From: Paulinella micropora
Lineage: Eukaryota > Cercozoa > Imbricatea > Euglyphida
NCBI GenBank assembly: GCA_009731375.1
Contig: BJOX01000003.1
Span: 401,414 to 421,775, forward strand
Direction of reading: 5' to 3'
Length of the DNA: 20,362 bases
How positions within the stretch are numbered: position 1 is the stretch's first letter; every line of letters begins with the position of its first letter. The translations under genes were made by a program, and so were the position numbers. The notes under the pieces were generated by a model, which was not told where the DNA came from, ran no database searches, and worked only from the letters and a program-made list of their open reading frames with translations. Below, in pieces: positions 1 through 8,904 of the stretch.

Positions 1-225
1 CCGCTAGTCTAGCCGGCAGGCAACCGCCCCAAAAAAGGGCAGTATTATCCTTATTAGTCTGTGTGTCTGACATGTTAGCCTAACGAGTCAAAAACAGTAT
101 ACACAAGAAAAAATGTGTCACAGTTCAATTCTCTGTGGTCTCTGTCAGGCGCGCGCCTTTTTTTGTTATTAATTATTATTATTGTTTGGAAAATAAAATC
201 CAGGGAAAACACAGTTTTTAATTAT

Positions 226-3200
226 TCAAACTTTCTGTCTCTTGCTTGGCCTGCTCAGGTCCTTGTCAGCAGTCACGACGCTACAATCGAACAGTTCGGA
301 CACTCTGTTTTTCTTGCCCTTGTGCCCGAGGCCGGCGTGTTTGTTGCGCTCGAACTGGAACCCGTTGTGTCCTTCGAACAGTAATCGCTTGATCAGTTCC
401 TTAGCCTCGGCGTGGTCTGAGCCACCCTTGACTAGTAGTTCGTACACTGCGTCGGTTGCACTCCCTGCCGCCTCGGGGCCCGTCTTTGATTCCTCCTCTG
501 GTTCGTTGCCTCCCCTGCGATCGTGTTCCGCTCTGGTCAGTAACTCCATGTTCATGACCGCGTTGAAGCGAGTGCGATAATGACTAGGGGGGTCATCCAC
601 ATAATGCGTACCGCACCTCTCCTTCGACGGCAAGTGATGGCAGCGACTGCCGCCACACACGAGAGGACTACATCTCCCCTTAGGGCTCGCTTTGGGAGCA
701 GGGTATTCTTCGTGCAGGAAGCAGTAGTTGCACACATTGGGAAGTTTGCTGCCCTTGCGTATTTCGTACCCTTTAGACAACAACGTCGACTCGTTAATGT
801 GGTCCTTGGTCACTTTCTTGTTGGCCAGATCGACTTGCATGAAGTTCAGAAACGCGCCTTGAAATTCGGACAGTTGCACTGCATGGCCTGGTTTGGGCAA
901 CACGACATACTTCATGGATCCCTCGAGGAGGAACCGCGCGGTGTCGTTGGCGTGGCTTTCTAGGTCGTTCCGGAGCGCCCACATCTCGGCGGGCGCGAGG
1001 TGCTTCCAAAAGTCCTGGCCGCGCGCCTTTTCCGCCAGTTTCCTGTATTTGGTAACGCAGCGGAGCAGGATATAAGGCAGCTCAACAGTCGTGAGATGTT
1101 TCTCCAAGGCAGGGTTCGCTTCAAGTATCACCTTTTCAGCCTTGAACTGTGCAACTCTTCGTACTATTTCGCCTTCGCTGTCCTTGTAGTCGAGCTGGTA
1201 GTTCGACGCACCCGCGAGCGGCGGTTTCCAGACGTAGTCTGTCTCCGCGACCTTGTTCTTCTTGGCGACTGGGCATCCCTCGCCCGAGACCATGCTCTGC
1301 CACATAGTTTTGTCGATGCAGTCCGACATTTTTTCGGGCATGTCCTCGATCACCACCGCCTCTTTCGTGCACAAATTCTCGAGCCCGAACACCTTTTCAG
1401 TGTTTTTGGCAATGAAACCTACCCTCCCCGGTGGTTTCATCGCCCTGATAACCTTCATAACCAGGCCCTTGCCCGTACCGCTGCGGCCATAGTACATGAG
1501 CCACAGCTGCCAGTTATCGTATTCGCCAGTAGGAAACAGCATCCTCCCTACAAAAACCTCCATCATCTCGTACATTTCAGGCGACAGCTGGTAGCGGAGT
1601 GCCTTGGTCCACTCAGGGGTGTGCGTCTCTCCCTCGAAGTCACCTGTCAGGATCTGGCGCACCTTGACCAAGTCCAGCTCGCAATCGTAGAAATGCTCGG
1701 TGTCAGGGACTTTCTCCAACTCCTTCCACTCGTACAGCTTCTGCTCCTTGTTGTTGAAGGTGCAATTCCGAAAGGAGATCCACTCGCAGTACTCGCGACC
1801 TTTTTGCAGCAAAGGGAACATGAGATGGTCCTTCATTTCCAGGGTATTACACAGGCTGGTCTGGCTTGAACTGTTGCTGTGGTAGAACGGCTGGCCCCGA
1901 AGCGTCGCGTTCACGAAGTCGGGAATGCTCAGGTAGCGCTCATAAGCACCAGGGACGCGCGGGTGGTGTTTCAGCACCCAGCCGTCGTACCTCACCAGCT
2001 TTTCCCTCACCGCCTGCGTGTGCAAATAGCTGATGCATTTCTCGTCCTTGCTGGGGATTTTAGACAGGTTGCGAGGGCCGCAGTACTCGCGCCAGTCGTC
2101 CTCAGTCGCAACGCACTTCTCCGAGTGGAACACGATGTCGAAGCCAGTCGCCTTTTTCACTTTGGCTGCTATCTCCGCGATGCGCTCTGGTGTGAAGATG
2201 TCGCCCTGGAAGCCGGCGGGTCTCGAGACCCCAATCGCGTCGTGTAGCCAGGCGCACACATTAAACTTGCCCTCCACGCCGCCCTCGTGAAAGGGCTTGG
2301 ACTGCATGTAGTTGTAGACGCACGTCATGATCTTCCTCTCCTCTCGCTGCGATACCCAGGAGATGAAGGTGCCGTCCTTGTTTTTCTTGTTCTCGAGCGA
2401 GCAGACTTTCGCCCACACCTCATCGAAGGGCGAGACTGCCTTGAAACGACGCACGAGTTTGACGCAGGCCCGCTTCCATTTGCGCATCAACTTGCAATCC
2501 AGTTCCTCGTCATCCATCACACGCTTGCCGTTGATCACTCCGTTGAACGCCTTCTTGCCCTTCTTTCGGTTGGCAGGGGTGTCCGGGCGACCAGTCTGCG
2601 CCAAGAACTTTGTGATCAGCTCCTCGCGGCCAGCCTCCGTAGCGAACTTCGCGAACAGCTTTGGGACGGCGACGGAGGACCCTTCATCGTCACTGTCAGA
2701 AGACGACGAGGAGGATGATGCTTGCTTAGCAGCCAACTGCAGCAGGATCGTAGACGCCGCGTTAGTGATGTCGATGATCTCCAGCCTGCCATCACAGACC
2801 ACGCGCCGGATCCACTTCTTGATGGTACAGAGCGCGCCTTTGCCGCTGATCCGACCTTCCGGGTGCACCGGGCTCGCCTTGTAATTGATGATCGTGTTGC
2901 TCTCTTTGCAGACGGCCAACATGCCCACGACGTTTGCCATGATCGAGGCTTCCAGCTCCAGCGTCCGGATGTAGCCCAGAGCCTCCGTGTTCACGTACTG
3001 CTGTAGAGACAGGACCACTGGCGCTTCTTTGGCTTCGCCATCCTCCCCCTCGTCGCCCTTCTTCTTCTTCTTCGACNNNNNNNNNNTGGGGATTTTAGAC
3101 AGGTTGCGAGGGCCGCAGTACTCGCGCCAGTCGTCCTCAGTCGCAACGCACTTCTCCGAGTGGAACACGATGTCGAAGCCAGTCGCCTTTTTCACTTTGG

Positions 3201-5182
3201 CTGCTATCTCCGCGATGCGCTCTGGCGTGAAGATGTCGCCCTGGAAGCCGGCGGGTCTCGAGACCCCAATCGCGTCGTGTAGCCAGGCGCACACATTGAA
3301 CTTGCCCTCCACGCCGCCCTCGTGAAAGGGCTTGGACTGCATGTAGTTGTAGACGCACGTCATGATCTTCCTCTCCTCTCGCTGCCATACCCAGGAGATG
3401 AAGGTACCGTCCTTGTTTTTCTTGTTCTCGAGCGAGCAGACTTTCGCCCACACCTCATCGAAGGGCGAGACTGCCTTGAAACGACGCACGAGTTTGACGC
3501 AGGCCCGCTTCCATTTGCGCATCAACTTGCAATCCAGTTCCTCGTCATCCATCACACGCTTGCCGTTGATCACTCCGTTGAACGCCTTCTTGCCCTTCTT
3601 TCGGTTGGCAGGGGTGTCCGGGCGACCAGTCTGCGCCAAGAACTTTGTGATCAGCTCCTCGCGGCCAGCCTCCGTAGCGAACTTCGCGAACAGCTTTGGG
3701 ACGGCGACGGAGGACCCTTCATCGTCACTGTCAGAAGACGACGAGGAGGATGATGCTTGCTTAGCAGCCAACTGCAGCAGGATGGTAGACGCCGCGTTAG
3801 TAATGTCGATTATCTCCAGCCTGCCATCACAGACCACGCGCCGGATCCACTTCTTGATGGTACAGAGCGCGCCTTTGCCGCTGATCCGACCTTCCGGGTG
3901 CACCGGGCTCGCCTTGTAATTGATGATCGTGTTGCTCTCTTTGCAGACGGCCAACATGCCCACGACGTTTGCCATGATCGAGGCTTCCAGCTCCAGCGTC
4001 CGGATGTAGCCCAGAGCCTCCGTGTTCACGTACTGCTGTAGAGACAGGACCACTGGCGCTTCTTTGGCTTCGCCATCCTCCCCCTCGTCGCCCTTCTTCT
4101 TCTTCTTCGACCCNNNNNNNNNNNNNNNNNNNNNNNNNNNNNNNNNNNNNNNNNNNNNNNNNNNNNNNNNNNNNNNNNNNNNNNNNNNNNNNNNNNNNNN
4201 NNNNNNNNNNNNNNNNNNNNNNNNNNNNNNNNNNNNNNNNNNNNNNNNNNNNNNNNNNNNNNNNNNNNNNNNNNNNNNNNNNNNNNNNNNNNNNNNNNNN
4301 NNNNNNNNNNNNNNNNNNNNNNNNNNNNNNNNNNNNNNNNNNNNNNNNNNNNNNNNNNNNNNNNNNNNNNNNNNNNNNNNNNNNNNNNNNNNNNNNNNNN
4401 NNNNNNNNNNNNNNNNNNNNNNNNNNNNNNNNNNNNNNNNNNNNNNNNNNNNNNNNNNNNNNNNNNNNNNNNNNNNNNNNNNNNNNNNNNNNNNNNNNNN
4501 NNNNNNNNNNNNNNNNNNNNNNNNNNNNNNNNNNNNNNNNNNNNNNNNNNNNNNNNNNNNNNNNNNNNNNNNNNNNNNNNNNNNNNNNNNNNNNNNNNNN
4601 NNNNNNNNNNNNNNNNNNNNNNNNNNNNNNNNNNTTGCCCTTCTTTCGGTTGGCAGGGGTGTCCGGGCGACCAGTCTGCGCCAAGAACTTTGTGATTAGC
4701 TCCTCGCGGCCAGCCTCCGTAGCGAACTTCGCGAACAGCTTTGGGACGGCGACGGAGGACCCTTCATCGTCACTGTCAGAAGACGACGAGGAGGATGATG
4801 CTTGCTTAGCAGCCAACTGCAGCAGGATGGTAGACGCCGCGTTAGTGATGTCGATGATCTCCAGCCTGCCATCACAGACCACGCGCCGGATCCACTTCTT
4901 GATGGTACAGAGCGCGCCTTTGCCGCTGATCCGACCTTCCGGGTGCACCGGGCTCGCCTTGTAATTGATGATCGTGTTGCTCTCTTTGCAGACGGCCAAC
5001 ATGCCCACGACGTTTGCCATGATCGAGGCTTCCAGCTCCAGCGTCCGGATGTAGCCCAGAGCCTCCGTGTTCACGTACTGCTGTAGAGACAGGACCACTG
5101 GCGCTTCTTTGGCTTCGCCATCCTCCCCCTCGTCGCCCTTCTTCTTCTTCTTCGACCCCTTGTCAGCCTTCTTGGACGCCAT
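226..5182 (-). CDS. TVpol-like replication protein: family A DNA polymerase palm fused to D5-like SF3 helicase (N-terminal part triplicated, gaps inside)
   Basis: The start is ATG at 5182-5180 in a strong GCCATGG context and the stop is TGA at 226-228. Counting the start-bearing N-terminus plus the last copy, one repeat-free protein would be about 958 aa. In that numbering: Lys-rich N-terminus; palm motif A 'IDITNAASTIL' (Asp about 111); motif B 'RKKGKKAFNGVING' (about 178-191); motif C 'WLHDAIGV' (Asp about 288); a D5_N-like segment around 340-530 ('WISFRNCTF'); Walker A 'GRSGTGKG' (539-546); Walker B 'VVIED' (586-587); sensor Asn about 634 in 'AGASNYQ'; arginine finger in 'EIVRRVAQF'; a Cys/His cluster about 785-825. 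SF3 helicases unwind viral and plasmid origins. The PolA-SF3 fusion is known as TVpol from transpovirons, virophages and polinton-like viruses; that assignment is by motif reading, not by search. The N-terminal part occurs three times across two gaps, so the true length is uncertain. It could also be an assembly artefact in an otherwise intact gene. Confidence 0.75.
2052..3076 (-). repeat. Polymerase-domain repeat, copy 1 (continuous with the helicase)
   Basis: This is the copy of the N-terminal polymerase region that runs uninterrupted into the helicase. It covers the acidic/Ser-rich linker and palm motifs A, B and C. It ends abruptly at the 10-N gap, just inside the Lys-rich leader (SKKKKKG). 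Copy 2 reproduces it at an offset of exactly 1035 bp with only scattered substitutions, one of which changes Trp (copy 2) to Ser here at 2351. Confidence 0.9.
3077..3086. other. Assembly gap (10 N)
   Basis: Ten Ns separate copy 1 and copy 2 of the polymerase repeat. Ten is a conventional placeholder, so the true length is unknown, although the frame happens to be conserved across it. Confidence 0.95.
3087..4113 (-). repeat. Polymerase-domain repeat, copy 2 (gap-bounded)
   Basis: Nearly identical to 2052-3078-equivalent sequence, offset 1035 bp (345 codons). It carries all three palm motifs and is open in the same frame as copy 1 across the 10-N gap. Its right end stops within 2 bp of the point where copy 1 stops, which is what an assembler does at a repeat-unit boundary. 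Differences from copy 1 include g/c at 2351/3386, a g/a at the following GT(G/A)CC, and several changes near 3783-3813. Confidence 0.9.
4114..4634. other. Assembly gap (521 N)
   Basis: A 521-N run, an odd number that looks like a size estimated from read pairs. It sits between copies 2 and 3 of the polymerase repeat and would hide about the missing half of copy 3. Confidence 0.95.
4635..5156 (-). repeat. Polymerase-domain repeat, copy 3 (start-proximal, left part hidden in the gap)
   Basis: Matches copy 1 at an offset of 2080 bp and copy 2 at 1045 bp. It contains palm motif A and the Ser/Asp linker; motifs B (mostly) and C fall in the 521-N gap. Unlike the other copies it continues past the Lys tract into the start codon at 5182. 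The sized gap implies a period within 10 bp of the copy 1-copy 2 period. Confidence 0.85.
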
Positions 5183-5477
5183 GGCTGGTTCGTCAGTAAT
5201 AAGCCTAGACAAATAAAAAAAAAAATACAGCTGTGCGTGTGTTGCGGGCGCGGCAAAAAGTTTCGCGAAAATTTCCCCTGGTTTGCGGCGCGGTAAGTTT
5301 CCGCGGATTTGTCCACATTTCAGTGGTACGGCCGACAAGGGGTTCGACCCTGGCTGCTACCCACTTCCCTCGGTCGACGACTCGAGGGTTCTGGCCTGGT
5401 CACGACCGACCAGGCTCGTGCGACCGGCCGGCCCCCCCCCCCCCCAAAGTTCGGTCGAGTGGTGGGTATTGACTGCA
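5183..5477. promoter_or_regulatory. Upstream region of the TVpol-like gene
   Basis: This 295-bp stretch precedes the ATG at 5182 on the minus strand. It holds a T-rich tract (minus-strand sense) at about 5213-5227, 30 to 45 bp from the start codon, which could serve as an AT-rich promoter element or leader. Further up it is GC-rich with a run of about 15 C at roughly 5430-5446 and GGCCGGCC. No gene is supported here; promoter assignment is by position only. Confidence 0.35.
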
Positions 5478-6124
5478 GCCGGCCGCCGGGAAAAAAGGGT
5501 GGGTGGTGGTGGTGGTGGGTGGTGTGTGTGTGTTGTCCGTATTTTCCCTTATTTTTTTTGATAAAATTTTTATATGACAAATATGACACTTATGACACGG
5601 TTTGGACCGAGAGACCCCCCCCCTCCAAAACCACCCATTTTTTTCCGCCCCCTCCACCCCCGGCGACCCGGCCAAAATCGTGTCATAAATGTCTCATGGC
5701 GCCGGCCGCCCGGGAAAAAGGGTGGGTGGTGGTCCCCTTCTCTTTCTGGCCGGGTTTTTCCTTATATTTTTACTAAAAATTTTTATGACAAATATGACAC
5801 TTATGATATGGGTTGGGCCGAGGACCCCCCCCCCCCTCCAAAACCACGCATTTTTTTCCGACCCCCACCCCGGGCGACCCGGCCAAAATCGTGTCATAAG
5901 TGTCTCATGGCGCCGGCCCCCTGGAAAAAGGGGTGGGTGGAGTCCCCTCCTCTTTTTGTCCGTATTTTCCCTTATATTTTTACTAAAAAAAATTTTTTAT
6001 GACAAATATGACACTTATGACATGGTTTGGGACGGTGTACCCCCCCCCCTCCCAAAATCACACTTCTTTCCCAGACCCCTCCTCCTGGCCACCCAGGCCA
6101 AAACGGTGTCATAAATGTCTCACA
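5478..6124. repeat. Three tandem units of about 212 bp with internal inverted TTATGACAC/GTGTCATAA motifs
   Basis: The core TATGACAAATATGACACTTATGA begins at about 5574, 5785 and 5999 (spacings 211 and 214; the middle copy ends TTATGATATG). A second motif, GTGTCATAA(A/G)TGTCTCA, begins at 5680, 5891 and 6106 (spacings 211 and 215). The second motif is a near-perfect reverse complement of the end of the first, so each unit is also an inverted repeat with a C-rich loop of about 85 bp. Poly-C runs and GCCGGC...GGGTGGGTGG segments recur too. It lies between two minus-strand genes, directly upstream of the helicase gene. Direct-repeat arrays next to a helicase gene resemble iteron origins, but a transcription-factor array or decayed inverted-repeat elements are alternatives. 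Confidence 0.85.
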
Positions 6125-6197
6125 AAATAGCATTTTTTGGGGTCCCGACACGAGACATTTTGGTACCACAGAAACACTTACGTGATTTTTTCTGTTA

Positions 6198-7310
6198 TTA
6201 CAGTTTCGCCACCTCGATGTGGTGTCCGTCTTTGACGCCGACACTGATTAAATTCTGGCGGGTCAGGGGCAGCTCGCGCTTTGAACCGGCGTTGAGGATC
6301 TTGTTCCCCCGGATAGCTACACAGTGCCCATCACAGCCCACCAAGAAATCACCGCGCAGGCGGCGGCGGGCCAGGTCGGTAAAAGAGGCGCTCTTCAGCA
6401 GGCGGGGCCGCCAGAGCTTGCCGGCTGCGTCCGTGTGCCAGTCCTCCTTGGCAGCCCCGTCGCAAAAGGTGGCGACGGACGCTGTGTGCACGCTGCGTGC
6501 CAGGCGCCGGCGATAGCTAGATTTCTTTTTGGGGTTTAGCTCGCCTGGCTGGAGCGGCAAGGGTGGCAGCAGGTTCAAGTACGCATGAGTGACGCAGTCT
6601 CGGCGGCCGCTGCCCTGTTCTTGCAAGAGGGCGCCTGTGCCCAGTGGTACCTCGTCCGCGCCGTCCTGCGGCCAGTGCGCCTCTGCGCAGGCACTTGCCT
6701 GTTGGCGCTCGTCCTCTGTGGGCTCCCGCCCCAGGCGTTCTTTCAGGTTTTCGTACGCTCTCACTCTCTTTTCACTGACCGCGACGGCTGCCCTGAGATG
6801 CCGCTCGCGCATGTCGTGAGCCTGTCCCGAGTGCTCGCTAAGGAAGTCGTCTATCTTCCTCACTACCTGATCACATTGCGCTCTTTTCACATCGGTGCGT
6901 TGCGACTGCAGGCCCAATAGGATCTCGTCTCTGTCGTGGTATTGAAACCAGGGATCATACATCAGATAGAGGTACGTTCTGTTTTCGGTTTTGAGCTCGG
7001 ACCAGCCGTCTGCACGGGGCGAGGCAGGAGGAGTGCTGTCCTGGTACGGCACCGTGTCTGAGCTGGCGTCAGAGTGTGTGTCTGCTTCCAGGTCATCGTA
7101 TGTCAAGGGCACACTCGAGACTGATATGTCCGCAACTGCCGCAAATAGACTTTGGCCATCCTCGCTCAGCTGCAAGGACCGCAGCAGTTCCTTGGCCTGT
7201 TGTGGCGTGGAGCTAAACTCGCATCCAAAACTTGCCTCTGGAACTACCACGGCCTCTGCAGCAGCGGCGGATAGACTGACAGCCATTTGGGAACTACTAC
7301 AAGACGCCAT
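6198..7310 (-). CDS. Putative papain-order cysteine protease (C239, H329, N340)
   Basis: A 370-aa protein from ATG at 7310-7308 (context GACGCC... on the coding strand is not unusual) to TAA at 6198-6200, with no introns needed. The first 100 residues are low-complexity and acidic, probably disordered. Residues 106-215 are charged and helix-prone. The C-terminal third has 'DCVTHAYLNLL' (Cys239) and 'DGHCVAIRGNKILNAG' (His329, Asn340), which fits the Cys...His...Asn/Asp order of papain-like, C39-like and OTU-like peptidases. It does not fit the His...Cys order of the adenain/Ulp1 proteases typical of polintons and virophages. Basic residues around 255-275 suggest a nucleic-acid or nuclear role. 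Same strand as the TVpol-like gene and 1 kb upstream of it. A virion-maturation, polyprotein-processing or deubiquitinating role is inference; no family was recognised with certainty. Confidence 0.6.
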   Translation of the reverse strand: MASCSSSQMAVSLSAAAAEAVVVPEASFGCEFSSTPQQAKELLRSLQLSEDGQSLFAAVADISVSSVPLTYDDLEADTHSDASSDTVPYQDSTPPASPRADGWSELKTENRTYLYLMYDPWFQYHDRDEILLGLQSQRTDVKRAQCDQVVRKIDDFLSEHSGQAHDMRERHLRAAVAVSEKRVRAYENLKERLGREPTEDERQQASACAEAHWPQDGADEVPLGTGALLQEQGSGRRDCVTHAYLNLLPPLPLQPGELNPKKKSSYRRRLARSVHTASVATFCDGAAKEDWHTDAAGKLWRPRLLKSASFTDLARRRLRGDFLVGCDGHCVAIRGNKILNAGSKRELPLTRQNLISVGVKDGHHIEVAKL

Positions 7311-7339
7311 TGTGATTTAAACTGTTCTTGCCAAGCTCT

Positions 7340-7710
7340 TCGAGACTACACGCACAAGCACACACACACTAGAGCACGCCAGAGCACACGAGAACACGCG
7401 CACACACACACGCGCCCGCACTGTTGACCAGGCTCAGCGTGCGTCTGTCGGCCTACCCGGCCGGAGCTAGACTCGCTTCCGGGGAGTCCTTAAACACACG
7501 CCTGCCCCGCCCAGCAGTGGCAGGACACGCACACACAAGCTAGAACACACGAGAGCACACGAGAACACGCGTACACACACGCCCGCACTGTTGACCAGGC
7601 ACAGCGTGCGTTTGTCGGCCTGCCCGGCAGGAGCTAGACTCGCTTCCGGGGAGTCCTTGGACGCACGTCTGCACTGCCCAGCAGTAGCAGAACACACGCA
7701 CGCACACACT
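7340..7710. repeat. Two-copy tandem repeat of about 168 bp, CA-rich
   Basis: The block GCCCGCACTGTTGACCAGGC occurs at about 7414 and 7581, and both copies continue with a matching ...GTCGGCCT.CCCGGC.GGAGCTAGACTCGCTTCCGGGGAGTCCTT-type segment. Each copy is preceded by a (CA)-rich stretch with AGAGCACACGAGAACACGCG at about 7381 and 7552, so the period is 167 to 171 bp depending on CA length. It lies just upstream of the protease-like gene and could hold its promoter. A 90-aa open frame across it on the minus strand is only the repeat read through. Confidence 0.8.
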
Positions 7711-7739
7711 ACACACGCAGGCGAGACAAAAAATCGCAA

Positions 7740-7754
7740 GGGTTTAGGGTTTAG
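7740..7754 (+). repeat. Two copies of TTTAGGG (telomere-like)
   Basis: GGGTTTAGGGTTTAG is two units of the TTTAGGG-type telomere repeat. It sits exactly where the GC-rich tandem repeat ends and the microsatellite-rich DNA begins. Two units can arise by chance, so this is only a possible interstitial telomeric remnant. Confidence 0.35.
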
Positions 7755-8030
7755 TCAGTCATCTGTTTTTTGTGAAAAAAATGTGTGGCTGGCACGTGTT
7801 TCAAAAATAAGAGGACCCGCACTTGTGGGTGCGTGTCACCAGCCGCAAAAACCAGTGAATTTTACTGGTCGTGAATATTCACGCGCAAATGCCACTTTCC
7901 CTGACTGGGCCGGCCGGGTGACTAATGCCAATAATGCCAATCCGCAAGGGACAAAATGGCAATGGATTATCCCGTTTTGGGTAAATTGGCATCCTGTTCT
8001 GTCAGGCCAACCGGTAAAATAAGACAGATT
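7755..8030. other. Palindrome-rich intergenic stretch
   Basis: No gene is supported. It holds a perfect 14-bp palindrome CGTGAATATTCACG (7870-7883), preceded by an inverted pair CCAGT/ACTGG (7852-7868). It also has ATGCCAAT twice (7925-7932, 7934-7941) with its inverse ATTGGCAT at 7985-7992. These could mark an element end or protein-binding sites; nothing decides between them. Confidence 0.5.
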
Positions 8031-8260
8031 GATGTATGTATGTACATATGTATGTGTACATGTATGTAATTGTATGTATGCATGTATGTATGTATCTATG
8101 TATGTATGTATGTATGTATGTATGTATATATGCATGTATGTATGTATGTATGTATGTACGTAAGTACGTACGTACACGTACGTACGTACACGTACGTACG
8201 TACACGTACGTACGTACACGTACGTACACGTACGTACGTACACGTACGTACGTACGTAAC

Positions 8261-8294
<34 letters not shown>

Positions 8295-8506
8295 ATGTAC
8301 GTATGTACGTATTATGTATGTATATATGTAAGTATATTTGTATGTTTGTGTAAGTGTGTGTATATGTGTCTACGTATATGTATATGTATGTATGTATGTA
8401 TGTATGTTGTATGTATGTATGTATGTATATATGTATGTATGTATGTATGTATATGTATATATATATGTATATATATATGTATATACATATATATATATAT
8501 GTGTGT
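8031..8506. repeat. (TGTA)n / (CGTA)n / (GT)n compound microsatellite
   Basis: Starts as (TGTA)n with few interruptions, changes at about 8157 to (ACGT)n with a superimposed unit of about 14 bp (CACGTACGTACGTA, repeated several times to about 8258). It then passes through a short (GT)n at about 8260-8278 and returns to (TATG)n and (TA)n up to 8506. Open frames across it encode only Tyr/Val/Met/Cys or Thr/Tyr/Ile/His repeats and are not genes. Confidence 0.95.
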
Positions 8507-8904
8507 GTAGGGAAGAAGAGCTTAGCACGCCTCGGGCATGTAGTGCATTTAATACGGACCACATCCCGAGATATACTAATCACTCTACCATAGTATGGCA
8601 AAGCATGCCTCCCTCCCCCACACAGTCCCGTGTGCAAATGTTGCAAATCAGCAAATTAATACCATAATTTTACCGAATCAAACATTAGAAACTAGCGACA
8701 AAAGCAAAAACAGCAACAAATAACAGGTATACAGTAACAGCAGCAATCCATGATAAGAAACAAAACAAAACAACAACAACAACAACACGCACACACACAA
8801 AACAGCAGGAGCAGAAGAAGCAAAGATAGCAGCAGCAGTACAGGAAGCAAAGATGGCAGCAGCAGTAGATACAATCAGTACCAATAAGTACAATCAACAG
8901 CAAT
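8507..8904. other. Unique spacer between two complementary microsatellites
   Basis: About 400 bp of non-repetitive, moderately AT-rich DNA ending in CAACAACAACAA and CAGCAGCAG-like stretches (about 8777-8870). No coding region with believable composition was found on either strand. Confidence 0.6.

Noticed and set aside
147-165. AGGCGCGCGCCT palindrome followed by a T run, resembling a rho-independent terminator
   Set aside because: The context is eukaryotic and the palindrome is on the far side of the minus-strand gene with the T run in the wrong orientation for it.
242-5086. Numerous plus-strand open frames opposite the TVpol-like gene
   Set aside because: They are shadows of the GC-rich minus-strand gene and recur identically in each repeat copy; none has a recognisable domain.
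5309-6114. Plus-strand Pro-rich frames of 140-155 aa between the two genes
   Set aside because: They read through the tandem 212-bp units and poly-C runs, giving periodic Pro-rich peptides.
5478-6124. CRISPR array
   Set aside because: Units of about 212 bp that repeat along their whole length, in eukaryotic DNA, without unique spacers.
6198-7310. Adenain/Ulp1-type maturation protease
   Set aside because: That family has His before Cys; here the candidate Cys precedes the His.
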